Positions 1-7,573 of a DNA stretch of 53,564 nucleotides are shown here, one piece after another. This stretch comes from Pseudomonadota bacterium. GTDB lineage: Bacteria; Pseudomonadota; Alphaproteobacteria; Puniceispirillales; Marisalimonadaceae. Position numbers and translations under genes: made by a program. Where the stretch lies: the NCBI GenBank assembly GCA_027625145.1, contig JAQBXK010000012.1:1-53564 (forward strand), read 5' to 3'. Below the pieces are notes generated by a model. The model was not told the DNA's origin, ran no database searches, and saw nothing but the letters and a program-made list of their open reading frames with translations. Numbering within the stretch: position 1 is the stretch's first letter; every line of letters begins with the position of its first letter.

Positions 1-38
1 TCCTCCCCCAGGTAGCTATTTATGTCATCAAATATCAT

Positions 39-71
39 AGGACGAAGGACCCCCATCCTTCGTCCTTTTTT
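39..71 (+). terminator. Strong intrinsic terminator of an upstream truncated gene
   Basis: A perfect 11-bp stem (39-49 with 56-66) encloses a 6-base C-rich loop and is followed by a run of T from 66 to 71. This is a classical rho-independent terminator reading rightwards. Bases 1-38 are the tail of whatever transcript it ends. That stretch is GC-richer than the DNA that follows and has no recognisable reading frame, so the gene itself cannot be named. Confidence 0.85.
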
Positions 72-426
72 ATATTACATTGCTTATTTTAAATATTTTT
101 TTTTGAAACATAAAAAAGAGAATGTTTTTACTATTTTAATGAAAATTAAAGTAAATATTTTTATATTTCTAAAATTGTATTGAATTAATTTAATTCTTGA
201 ATGACTATTTTATAGTTGATTAAAAAAATAGGCAAATAACACAATGTTTTTAAAATTAAAAATTAAAAAGAAAACATTTAGATGGGCTAAAATCAATTAC
301 AGAAAGTCTATATATTTTTATGCATTATTATATATCAATCGTTTATTAAAAATTCCCCTGAAAGTTAAATAAGTAAATTATTTTAAAATAAGAATTACTT
401 AACATATCTTTCTTAAGGATAAGATT
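72..426. other. 355-bp AT-rich intergenic region
   Basis: No credible coding region or RNA gene is visible. The stretch is very AT-rich. It contains one 15-base palindrome at 182-196 (7-bp arms around one base) that could be an operator or could be chance in such AT-rich DNA. The last bases hold the ribosome binding site (AAGGAT, 415-420) of the following small gene. Confidence 0.5.
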
Positions 427-726
427 ATGATAAACAAACAACAAACAATTACAGATCTCTGGTCACTTTTGAGAGAAAAAGAAAAGAATACAGGATTGAA
501 TACCCTTTCATTTACAGAAAGAGACATACTTGAAAACATAATGTTTTATTCAACTGAACATAAAAAGATCTTATTATATAATATTTTAGAAAACTGCCTT
601 CATCCAAGGGCCACTCTTTTCCGAACTTTAAAAAAACTTCGTGAACTTAAATATATTAAAATAAAAAAAGATAAAATAGACAAACGTAAATCTTGGATTT
701 TATTAAATAAAAATATTAAATATTAA
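427..726 (+). CDS. Small winged-helix (MarR-like) DNA-binding protein
   Basis: The 99-residue product is rich in lysine. It has the helix-turn-helix-wing pattern of MarR-like domains: a helix around 26-42 (FTERDILENIMFYS), a recognition-helix region around 59-75 (HPRATLFRTLKKLRELKYI) and a basic wing (KKDKIDKRKSWILL) near the C terminus. It lacks the long dimerisation helices of full MarR proteins, so it is a minimal domain. AAGGAT six bases upstream supports the ATG. It stands alone upstream of a DMT exporter and could regulate it, but that is inference. The exact family is not recognised. Confidence 0.6.
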   Translation: MINKQQTITDLWSLLREKEKNTGLNTLSFTERDILENIMFYSTEHKKILLYNILENCLHPRATLFRTLKKLRELKYIKIKKDKIDKRKSWILLNKNIKY

Positions 727-782
727 ATTTACATTCCATCTTTTTCTATTGCTTTAATAATTCATGGTTAATATAACTAGTT

Positions 783-1664
783 ATGAATAACATGTTAAAC
801 ATTTCTTTTAAAAATAATCTCTCTAAGTCTTTAACGGGAACAATTTTATTAATTGGAACTTATTTTTTCTTTTCTGTAATGGAATTGACAGCAAAAGAAT
901 TAGGAGAAAGCTTTAACCCTTTCCTAATTGTGTTTGCCAGATACAGCTCTCAACTAGTGATCTTAATTATTATTTTTAATAAAAAATCTTTAAAACACTT
1001 AAAAAGTGATTTTCCTATCTTACAATCTTTAAGAGGAACTTTACTTTTAATAACAACCTGCTTTATGTTTACTGGATTAGCTTATTTACCTTTTGCTGAA
1101 AATATTGCCATTTATATGATTGGTCCCGTCATAACCACTCTGCTAGCAAGCCTTATTTTAAAAGAAAAAATTTCATTAACTCAAATGATAATCGTTATCA
1201 TTGGATTAATTGGTGCGCTAATAATTGCTAACCCTCAAAGTGCTACTTTTAATTATTTTGTTATTTTTCCATTATTAGCTGCGTTATGTTTTTCATTTTT
1301 TACAATTTCAACAAAATTCCTCAATTTAACAGATTCAAATCAAACCACGCTACTATATACAGCAATAAGTGGGACTGTTTTATCATTACCATTTTTATTT
1401 ATTTACTCAGATACACCAACTTTATTTCATCTTTTTCTTATGTTATGCCTTGGCTTGTTAGCTACTATTGGTCATTTTTTATTTATAAATGCGTTAAAAG
1501 TAATTAATGCTTCTTTTGCTGCTCCTTTTGTATATTTAACAGTTCTTCTTGCAGCTTTTTGGGGATTTTTTTTATATAATGAAATACCTAATAATAACAC
1601 AATTGCAGGAGGATTATTAATAATAATAGCAGGAATATTCATTATTCGAATAAAAAAGAAATAA
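783..1664 (+). CDS. DMT-superfamily EamA permease
   Basis: The product has 293 residues and about ten hydrophobic segments arranged as two EamA repeats, the usual length and topology of drug/metabolite exporters of the inner membrane. The first repeat contains the typical stretch near residues 96-125 (FAENIAIYMIGPVITTLL) and the second ends in a glycine-rich helix and a lysine tail. The substrate cannot be deduced; the family exports amino acids, metabolites or drugs. There is no clear ribosome binding site at 783, and an in-frame ATG at 793 is an alternative start. The next gene on this strand is a decayed transporter. Confidence 0.8.
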   Translation: MNNMLNISFKNNLSKSLTGTILLIGTYFFFSVMELTAKELGESFNPFLIVFARYSSQLVILIIIFNKKSLKHLKSDFPILQSLRGTLLLITTCFMFTGLAYLPFAENIAIYMIGPVITTLLASLILKEKISLTQMIIVIIGLIGALIIANPQSATFNYFVIFPLLAALCFSFFTISTKFLNLTDSNQTTLLYTAISGTVLSLPFLFIYSDTPTLFHLFLMLCLGLLATIGHFLFINALKVINASFAAPFVYLTVLLAAFWGFFLYNEIPNNNTIAGGLLIIIAGIFIIRIKKK

Positions 1665-1745
1665 GAAAAAAATTTAATTTGCTCCTTAAAAGTAGTCCTA
1701 TAGTAAAAAAAATACTTATACAGATAATGATTTATATTTTGATGA

Positions 1746-2668
1746 AAGATTAATATAATTAACCTTCTTATTAACTCGGTTTTTCCTGTTGCTATTTTAA
1801 TCTTACTAGGCTTCATTACAGCAAAAAGGAATATTTTTCACTATAATCAATCACTGATTTTTCTTAAGTATGTTGGGGTTATAGCCGTACCTGCGCTAAC
1901 TTTAAAAATGATGGTATCAGTAAATATTTTAGATATTAATTGGAAATTACTATTTGGTTACATAACTTCAGAAATTATTATTTATATAAAAGCTCTATTA
2001 GTAGCAAAATATATATTCAAATTACTATGGAGAGAAGCTCTTATTATTGGAATGGCTGCTTCATTTGCTATCCATTTATTGTTTGTTTATCCAATAGTAT
2101 TCAATGAATATAATGACGATTTAATTATACCAATTTTAGAAATAATTGGTTTTGATTGTATATTTCTAGTTATAAATATAATATTTTTAGATTTAATAAC
2201 TACTAAGAATTTAAGTATTAAAAAAATCTTTTTAAAACAGTTAAATAATATCCCTTTAATTGCACTAACAATTGGTATTTTAATATCTTATTTAGAGATT
2301 GAAATACCACCTTTAATTGACCGTTCAATTAACTTTATTTCAGCTTCAGTTGCACCTTGTGCCTTATTTGCTGTAGGCATAATACTTGGTCAAAAAATAG
2401 AAAAGACACAAATACAACTTTCTAATTTAATAATTTTATTTAAAATTATTATTCATCCTATTTTAGCTATATTTATTATATGGAAATTTTAGACATAGAT
2501 TTTAGTATTTCTGAAACAAGCATAATGATTGCCTATGCTCCAGTTGGATTAATGGCTTTAATATTTTCAACGCAATATGGAGTGAAAACTGATGCAATCA
2601 CATGAGCATTGTTGGTTACAACAATAATATCATTAATAACAATATCACTATCAAGTTCACTGAGTTAA
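1746..2668 (+). pseudogene. AEC-family transporter pseudogene (auxin efflux carrier/malonate carrier type)
   Basis: Translation of 1746-2492 gives most of an AEC permease. Its N-terminal segment, from about 1758 (VFPVAILILLGF, then VGVIAVPALTLK), is in frame but has no ATG, GTG or TTG start. The only ATGs are at 1908/1911, inside the third helix region. The frame stops at 2490. The conserved C-terminal part (AYAPVGLMALIFSTQYGV) continues in another frame from about 2480, and is interrupted by TGA at 2603-2605 before the last helix ends at TAA 2666-2668. Total length of about 307 codons matches intact AEC carriers. The gene therefore lost its start, took one frameshift near 2480-2500 and gained one nonsense codon. 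Sequencing error could explain one of these but hardly all three. Confidence 0.8.
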
Positions 2669-2674
2669 TGGTTT

Positions 2675-3247
2675 TTATAAACCTGCATTAAATTTAAAAC
2701 CAATTTTTTCAAATTTTTGTGAAAGATTAGCCTCAATGCTATCCATTTCTACTTTAGCCTCTGGAGTAAAAGATATATCATTCATATCATGTACTCCTCC
2801 AGAAATAATTACTTGCAACAATCCTTCTGTTTTACCAATATTAGTGAATGATCTACAAACACCCGGTGGGATTGAAATAGTATCATATTTTTTAAGTGTT
2901 AATTCCTCAGAACCATTGTCATTCCACCTAATTAAAAACTCACCTTCTAAAACGGTAAACGTTTCAAAAGTACCTAAATGATTGTGAAGGCCAGGTCCTT
3001 GTCCTGGCGGACAATTAGCTATAGTAATAGTGATTCCACCTGCTCCAATGATTGGAGCGCCGGAATTTATTGGCGTCTTACCTTCTGAACTGTCTAATCC
3101 AATAATTGAAAGCAATTTTCTTGCATAAACAATATCTTTTCCAGCTTGAGGAATTGTTTTATCTAATTGTATTGGCAATGGAATTAAATCTAAAAATCTA
3201 GAAACTCTTTTGCCCATGTCTGATTTAGTTAACTTTAAAGTTTTCAT
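2675..3247 (-). CDS. Cupin-domain protein
   Basis: The product has 190 residues with one cupin barrel. Motif 1 is GLHNHLGTFETFTVLEGEF (around residues 87-105), giving two histidines and a glutamate for a metal. Motif 2 is around SIPPGVCRSFTNIG, where the usual histidine is replaced by Arg/Cys. Such single-domain cupins bind a metal and either catalyse isomerisation or oxidation, or sense small molecules. The substrate is unknown. A TTG at 3265 extends the frame, but the ATG at 3247 has GAGGG just upstream and is preferred. A near-palindrome (3275-3286) that resembles the hpaR promoter site lies in its upstream region. Confidence 0.75.
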   Translation of the reverse strand: MKTLKLTKSDMGKRVSRFLDLIPLPIQLDKTIPQAGKDIVYARKLLSIIGLDSSEGKTPINSGAPIIGAGGITITIANCPPGQGPGLHNHLGTFETFTVLEGEFLIRWNDNGSEELTLKKYDTISIPPGVCRSFTNIGKTEGLLQVIISGGVHDMNDISFTPEAKVEMDSIEANLSQKFEKIGFKFNAGL

Positions 3248-3274
3248 ATTACCCTCACTTATCAAAGTAATATA

Positions 3275-3286
3275 TTAACATATCAA
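3275..3286. promoter_or_regulatory. Candidate operator, TTAACATATCAA
   Basis: This 12-base sequence upstream of the cupin gene differs by one base from TTAACATATTAA, which occurs exactly in front of the hpaR-like gene (reverse orientation, 7033-7044) and of the operon starting at 53201. The location, about 30 bases upstream of the start codon, suits a repressor site. With such an AT-rich genome one match alone would mean little. Confidence 0.35.
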
Positions 3287-3324
3287 TTTATTTAATCAAA
3301 AAAAATGTTATTCTTACGATTAAA

Positions 3325-3350
3325 CATAAAAAAAGGGCCTAAGGCCCTTT
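3325..3350 (-). terminator. Terminator of the cold-shock gene
   Basis: An 8-bp stem (3332-3339 with 3343-3350) with a 3-base loop is followed, reading leftwards, by a T-run on the minus strand (A-run on the plus strand ending at 3334). It lies 24 bases past the csp stop codon and ends that transcript before the cupin gene's promoter. Confidence 0.85.
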
Positions 3351-3373
3351 AATTAATTTATTTTTCAAATAGT

Positions 3374-3580
3374 TTATAGAGGCTGTAAATTTACTGCAGC
3401 TACTTTTCCATTTTTACCAGTTTCTAACTCAAAACTTACTTTTGCGCCATCGTTCAAAGTATTCATTCCAGCTGCTTCTACTGCAGAAATATGAACGAAA
3501 ACATCTTGAGATCCACCTTCTGGCTCTATAAAGCCAAAACCTTTATTTGGATTAAACCATTTTACTGTACCGTTAGGCAT
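3374..3580 (-). CDS. cspA: Cold-shock protein (CspA family)
   Basis: The 68-residue product is a single OB-fold cold-shock domain. RNP1 (KGFGFI, residues 13-18) and RNP2 (VFVHIS, 27-32) are intact, as is the aromatic set W8, F9, F15, F17, F28. It binds single-stranded RNA/DNA and acts as an RNA chaperone in the cytoplasm. A strong ribosome binding site (AAGGAG) precedes the ATG by 7 bases. It is a single-gene unit with its own terminator and a long, structured leader (3581 to about 3720), typical of temperature- or growth-controlled csp genes. Which Csp paralogue this is cannot be told from one window. Confidence 0.95.
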   Translation of the reverse strand: MPNGTVKWFNPNKGFGFIEPEGGSQDVFVHISAVEAAGMNTLNDGAKVSFELETGKNGKVAAVNLQPL

Positions 3581-3585
3581 TCTTT

Positions 3586-3720
3586 ACTCCTTGTTATTTG
3601 CTCTAATTATGAGCATAGTTGTTCAATCAAAACACGTTAGACTAGATTGAACATATAATGAGCAAGGAAGTCGATCGTATTAGTCAGACAAGCTGACTGC
3701 CTATTAAGGCTTAGATAATT
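3586..3720 (-). promoter_or_regulatory. Structured 5' leader of the cold-shock gene
   Basis: About 130 bases upstream of csp contain several inverted repeats: 3599-3603/3611-3615, an 8-bp arm pair 3621-3628/3645-3652, 3682-3687/3693-3698 and 3699-3702/3707-3710. In the mRNA the sequence TCCTTG (plus-strand 3663-3668) can pair with CAAGGA of the Shine-Dalgarno region (3588-3593). The adjoining TGCTC-type segments could extend that helix. This looks like a switchable leader, as known for csp thermosensors, but no consensus RNA family is recognised. Confidence 0.5.
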
Positions 3721-3826
3721 AATATACTACATATGCTAAATTCTATCTATTAGCAAACAAAAAATGATTGTCCATAAAAATGGTTACAATTTGAACTGAT
3801 TTTTATTTATGCATATTTTCATTTTA

Positions 3827-4261
3827 TTATAGAATAGATTCTAAAGAATTTAAAAAATTACTCCTATCATTCTTTGAAAATGGCTTATTTTTGCCTTTCA
3901 AAAAAGGGTCAGCCGAACGTAGATCAGACATCAAATCTCTTGTGGCAAGGATATTTCCTATATTATCTTTTGTTAAAAAGCCTCCATCATGCCTTAAAAC
4001 AAAAGCTTGTTTTTCAATACATTTTGAGGCGAGAGGGATATCCACTGTTATAACAACATCACTTTTGTTTACATTTTCATATATCCATTTATCTGCTTCA
4101 TCAGGACCTTCATTTACAATTACCAACTTTATCAAATCATTTTTATATGGGCGGATACCTCCATTGCAAACCATATTAACATTTGTATTATTACGAATTG
4201 CAACTCTTATTATCTCATCTTTTACAGGACAAGCATCCGCATCAACAAAAATACTCTTCAT
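3827..4261 (-). CDS. yaiI: YaiI/YqxD family protein (UPF0178)
   Basis: The 144-residue product matches the usual length of the YaiI/YqxD family. It begins with the diagnostic VDADACPVKDE motif and carries DEADKWIYEN and ITVDIPLASKC, followed by the C-terminal RDLMSDLRSADPF segment. The aspartates resemble the metal-binding set of PIN-like nucleases, but no function is established for the family. It overlaps the preceding small gene by four bases (ATGA), so the two are translationally coupled. Confidence 0.85.
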   Translation of the reverse strand: MKSIFVDADACPVKDEIIRVAIRNNTNVNMVCNGGIRPYKNDLIKLVIVNEGPDEADKWIYENVNKSDVVITVDIPLASKCIEKQAFVLRHDGGFLTKDNIGNILATRDLMSDLRSADPFLKGKNKPFSKNDRSNFLNSLESIL

Positions 4262-4548
4262 AATCTTTTTATTTCCTCTTGTAATTCAAAATCAGGCATT
4301 AAATCAGTTAATCTTTTCAAACTCTCCGCCTCAGACAATGCAGGAACAACTGCAAACCCTTTCATATTTTCTATTTCTAAGGAGATATCAGAGTTATCTG
4401 AGTTTCTAAAAACATAACAATATTCAGGTAAAACAAAGTTTATTTTCCATATTGGAACTTTTCGAGGATAACCAAGGTATCTTGTTACTCTAGAAGCATC
4501 TATAACAAGTCTCTCAATAGTATGAATTCTTTCTCCTAATTTTCTCAC
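4258..4548 (-). CDS. Hypothetical protein coupled to yaiI
   Basis: The product has 96 residues, starting at a GTG (4546-4548) with only a weak GGTGGG upstream; no in-frame ATG is available before the conserved-looking part. It is soluble with no signal peptide, has a basic N-terminal half (RVTRYLGYPRKVPIWKI) and an acidic helical tail. I do not recognise the family. Its stop overlaps the yaiI start, and the upstream region to NIPSNAP is divergent, so the pair forms a small operon. Confidence 0.55.
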   Translation of the reverse strand: MRKLGERIHTIERLVIDASRVTRYLGYPRKVPIWKINFVLPEYCYVFRNSDNSDISLEIENMKGFAVVPALSEAESLKRLTDLMPDFELQEEIKRL

Positions 4549-4580
4549 TTAACCCACCAAAGCTATAAACTGTATATTTA

Positions 4581-4614
4581 TTAAATAATATTATACAATA
4601 AAGTTATTATTTAA
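4581..4614. promoter_or_regulatory. Inverted repeat in a divergent promoter region
   Basis: Nine-base arms (4581-4589 and 4606-4614) separated by 16 bases sit between the minus-strand yaiI unit and the plus-strand NIPSNAP gene. The arms contain only A and T, so it may be chance. Its central position between divergent starts is the only support for a regulatory role. Confidence 0.25.
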
Positions 4615-4646
4615 TATTATTAAACTAAAAATATGGAGAATAAAAT

Positions 4647-4973
4647 ATGCTTTTAGATGTGCGTACTTATAGGTGTAAGCCAGGGATGATAAAGAGCCAC
4701 CTTAATTTATATAAAGAAAAAGGAAAACCAGCACAATCAAGAAATCTAGGACAACCATTAATGTTTGCGACAACTGAAACTGGAAATCCAAATGAATACA
4801 CTCATATTTGGGTATATCAAAATGCTGACGACAGAGAAAAAAAAAGAGCGGCCATGTGGAATGACCCTGACTGGATAAGCTATACCCAAGAAAGCGCTAA
4901 ATTAGGAGCTTTAGAGTCTCAAGAAAATAAACTTTTAAGCCCCGTTGAATTTTATGAATTCAAAAAACCTTAA
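4647..4973 (+). CDS. NIPSNAP-family protein
   Basis: The 108-residue alpha/beta-barrel dimer protein opens with the family's typical LLDVRTYRCKPGM strand and continues with EYTHIWVYQNADDREKKRAAMWNDPDW, the common NIPSNAP pattern of a tyrosine/tryptophan-rich strand and a basic helix. Members are small cytoplasmic proteins often located beside catabolic enzymes; biochemical roles are largely unknown. GGAG lies about 12 bases before the ATG. It converges with the OYE gene with an 11-base gap. Confidence 0.8.
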   Translation: MLLDVRTYRCKPGMIKSHLNLYKEKGKPAQSRNLGQPLMFATTETGNPNEYTHIWVYQNADDREKKRAAMWNDPDWISYTQESAKLGALESQENKLLSPVEFYEFKKP

Positions 4974-4984
4974 AACTAATGATT

Positions 4985-6121
4985 TTAAGCTGGCTTAGCG
5001 GCTCTATCTAAAAACTCATCTCTCCTTGATAAATAAAAAGAATAACTATCAGGGAGGAATGAAGTTGCATTTTCTATATTAAAATGTTTGGCTGCTTTAT
5101 ATACCCACTGTGTGTCAGCAAGAAGCTCTCTACCTAAGGCGACTAAATCAGCTCTATTATTAAGAATAATGTCATTTGCCTGAGTTGCATTGATAATAGC
5201 TCCAACAGCCATTGAGCTTATATTCGCTTCATTTTTAATTTTTTCAGAATAAGGCACTTGAAAACCTGGTATAATTTTAGATTTCGTTAACACTGGGGAA
5301 CCACTAATACCTCCAGAAGAACAATCAATAACATCAACTCCTGCTTCTTTTAAAGCTATTGCCAATTTAACGTTTTCATCTAACGTAGCACCTCCATCAA
5401 CTCCATCTACAGATGATAATCTATAAAAAATTGGCTTGTTTTCAGGCCAAACAGATTTAATATCTCCAATAATTTCAAGAGCAAACCTAATTCTATTTTC
5501 AAAGCTTCCACCATATTTATCAGTTCTTTTATTAGAAATAGGAGAAAAGAATGAGTGTAACAAATAACCGTGAGCTCCATGGATTTCAATCATATTAAAG
5601 CCGGACTTTTCAGCTCTTTGTGCTGCTTTTTTAAAATCATCTTTGACACGATCAATATCTTCTATTGTCATTGCTTTAGGAATTGGTGAAACATCATTTA
5701 TTGGAACAGCACTAGGACCAATAGTTTGCCATGCTGGCTCTTTGCTATCATCTTTAATAATTGGAGAAGCTCCATCCCATGGCCTTAAGAAACTTGCCTT
5801 TCTTCCTGCATGAGCCAACTGAATTCCACTTACACAATTATACTGCTTGAAAACCTCAACTATTTTCGACAGACCTGAGATTTGCTCATCATTCCATATG
5901 CCCGTGCATCCGTGTCCAATTCTTCCTTCTGGTGAAACTCCTGTTGCTTCTATAAAAGCAGCCCCAAGTCCAGAGAAAGCAAACCTAGAGTAATGTTGAA
6001 AATGCCAATCACCTACTATTCCATTTTCAGCCTTATATTGACACATTGGAGATAAAACTACTCTGTTTCTTAATGTCTTTGACTTAATTTGAAATGGAGA
6101 AAATAAAACTGGTTCACTCAT
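4985..6121 (-). CDS. NADH:flavin oxidoreductase, Old Yellow Enzyme family (YqjM-like)
   Basis: The 378-residue TIM-barrel flavoprotein has the markers of the YqjM/thermophilic-like OYE class: Cys27 and Tyr29 (PMCQY), the substrate histidine pair around HGAHGYLLHSF, QLAHAGRK, and the RTDKYGGSFENRIRF motif. It transfers hydride from NAD(P)H through FMN to activated C=C bonds of enals, enones or similar substrates. The first possible codon is a TTG at 6127, but ATG at 6121 has AAGGAG at ideal spacing and is chosen. It lies 49 bases downstream of an HpcH/HpaI aldolase on the same strand, so it may belong to the same unit and be under the HpaR-like regulator. Confidence 0.9.
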   Translation of the reverse strand: MSEPVLFSPFQIKSKTLRNRVVLSPMCQYKAENGIVGDWHFQHYSRFAFSGLGAAFIEATGVSPEGRIGHGCTGIWNDEQISGLSKIVEVFKQYNCVSGIQLAHAGRKASFLRPWDGASPIIKDDSKEPAWQTIGPSAVPINDVSPIPKAMTIEDIDRVKDDFKKAAQRAEKSGFNMIEIHGAHGYLLHSFFSPISNKRTDKYGGSFENRIRFALEIIGDIKSVWPENKPIFYRLSSVDGVDGGATLDENVKLAIALKEAGVDVIDCSSGGISGSPVLTKSKIIPGFQVPYSEKIKNEANISSMAVGAIINATQANDIILNNRADLVALGRELLADTQWVYKAAKHFNIENATSFLPDSYSFYLSRRDEFLDRAAKPA

Positions 6122-6170
6122 ACTCAAAACTCCTTAAATTTATATTGTTATGTTTATTTATCAAAAAGAA

Positions 6171-6950
6171 TTATTTTGTAAGAAAGGATCTAAGATTTTT
6201 AGATCTTTGTTTTGCTGAAGCCATCATAAAAGAAAGATCTGATCCAGACAATATAAATTTCATACCCATTTTTATATATTCTGACATTAGTTCTTCATTA
6301 TAAACACCACCCATTCCTGGTATTTTATTATACTTATCACAAGCTGAGATTACTTTCTTATAAGCTTCTTTAATCATAGTATTAGAATAGTCTCCAGGAA
6401 TACCCATTTCCATGCACAAGTCGTTAGTACCAATTAATATAACATCAACACCTTCAATGGCGGCTATCTCATCAACGTTATCAATAGCTGTTGGACTTTC
6501 TAACATTATAACAACTAACATACTTTCATTAACTATTTTAGCAACTTCAGGAATAGGTAATTGCTGAAAATTCAATTGAGGTAAAGAACCAGTCATTGAA
6601 CGATGACCTTTTGGAGGATACAAACAATAAGAAACAAGCTTTTTTGCAGTTTCAGCATCATCAACATGAGGAAAAACAATTCCCATAGCCCCAGAATCAA
6701 GAACTCGCGTTGCATGATGATGGGCGAAATCTGGCACTCTTACTATAGGAGTTATACCTGCATCTTGTGCAGCAACTGAAATTTGAGATGCCATATCAAT
6801 GTCCATACTATTATGTTCCATATCAATGAAAAGCCAATCATAATCAGATGCGGCCATTATCTTACCTATATCAACAGTTCTACTTTGTCTTATACCAACG
6901 CCTAGAGATAATTCTCCGTTTAATATTTTTTCTTTTGCTATATTTTTCAT
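6171..6950 (-). CDS. HpcH/HpaI-family aldolase
   Basis: The 259-residue TIM-barrel enzyme of the metal-dependent pyruvate aldolase family carries DMEHNSMD (general base region), RVPDFAHHHATRVLDSGAMGIVFPHV, the metal-binding IMLESPTAIDN and GTNDLCMEMG motifs. Family members cleave 2-keto-4-hydroxy acids (HpaI, GarL, YfaU) to pyruvate and an aldehyde; this substrate is not identifiable. The gene is divergent from the hpaR-like regulator across 163 bases, a common arrangement for a directly controlled target. The upstream GGGAT is a modest ribosome binding site. Confidence 0.85.
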   Translation of the reverse strand: MKNIAKEKILNGELSLGVGIRQSRTVDIGKIMAASDYDWLFIDMEHNSMDIDMASQISVAAQDAGITPIVRVPDFAHHHATRVLDSGAMGIVFPHVDDAETAKKLVSYCLYPPKGHRSMTGSLPQLNFQQLPIPEVAKIVNESMLVVIMLESPTAIDNVDEIAAIEGVDVILIGTNDLCMEMGIPGDYSNTMIKEAYKKVISACDKYNKIPGMGGVYNEELMSEYIKMGMKFILSGSDLSFMMASAKQRSKNLRSFLTK

Positions 6951-7032
6951 TATTTTAAAATCCCATTTTTAAACAATATCATATTATAATTTTTAATTAA
7001 TTTAAAATAATTTGAGGTTATTTTTTATATAG

Positions 7033-7044
7033 TTAATATGTTAA
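7033..7044. promoter_or_regulatory. Candidate HpaR-like operator, TTAATATGTTAA
   Basis: This near-palindrome (10 of 12 positions symmetric) lies between the divergent aldolase and regulator genes, 69 bases before the regulator's ATG. The identical 12-mer occurs in reverse orientation at 53265-53276, before another operon that also encodes an HpcH/HpaI aldolase. One-mismatch copies lie at 3275-3286 and 11322-11333. MarR-family proteins bind short palindromes in such positions, so autoregulation is a reasonable inference. Confidence 0.45.
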
Positions 7045-7113
7045 GTTCTTTAGAGTGTCAATAAGGTTATCTTCAGTTTAAAGTTATTATAAATCAAGAG
7101 GAAATAATAAATC

Positions 7114-7566
7114 ATGAATGAGCAAGAAAACAAGTTAAAACATACGGAGACAAGCAAATCATTACCAATTGCAATGTTACGGGCTAGAGAAGCTATAATG
7201 CTATCATTTAGGCCTGTTTTAGCTAAACATGGCTTTACAGAGCAACAATGGAGAGTGTTAAGAGTTTTAGGTGAAAAAGGACCTTCAGACGCAGGTCAAG
7301 TCGCTTTTGACGCGTGCATTCTTGCTCCTAGTCTGTCGAGAATATTAGGTAAACTGGAGAAAGATAAATATATATCTAGATTTATTGATGCTAATGATGG
7401 GAGAAGAATTAACTTATCTTTAACAACCCTTGGCGAAGAAGTTCTTGAAAAAATTGTTCCTGAAACTGGCATTATTTATAATTCTCTCCAAAAAAGTTAT
7501 GGCGAAGAGAAATTAAGAGTCTTACTAGAACTTCTCGGTGAAATAAGCCAATGGAAAGGTCGTTAA
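7114..7566 (+). CDS. hpaR: HpaR-like MarR-family regulator
   Basis: The 150-residue dimeric winged-helix repressor resembles the homoprotocatechuate operon regulator HpaR. It has an N-terminal dimerisation helix (LPIAMLRAREAIMLSFRP), then FTEQQWRVLRVL, the recognition helix LAPSLSRILGKLEKD and the wing DANDGRRINLSLTTLG. AGAGGAA upstream supports the ATG. HpaR proteins are released from DNA by aromatic acids. No homoprotocatechuate meta-cleavage genes are visible here except HpaI-type aldolases, so the regulon probably differs. It converges with an Ldh-family gene with a 7-base gap. Confidence 0.85.
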   Translation: MNEQENKLKHTETSKSLPIAMLRAREAIMLSFRPVLAKHGFTEQQWRVLRVLGEKGPSDAGQVAFDACILAPSLSRILGKLEKDKYISRFIDANDGRRINLSLTTLGEEVLEKIVPETGIIYNSLQKSYGEEKLRVLLELLGEISQWKGR

Positions 7567-7573
7567 AAAAATA

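Noticed and set aside
1-38. End of a tRNA, 5S rRNA or tmRNA before the first terminator
   Set aside because: The stretch is GC-rich and followed by a terminator, but no CCA end, T-loop remnant or 5S 3' consensus can be placed with certainty in the 38 bases available.
2603-2605. TGA read as tryptophan or selenocysteine in the AEC gene
   Set aside because: TGA serves as a normal stop in several intact genes here (for example at 18726 and 19726), no SECIS-like hairpin is seen, and the gene has further defects.
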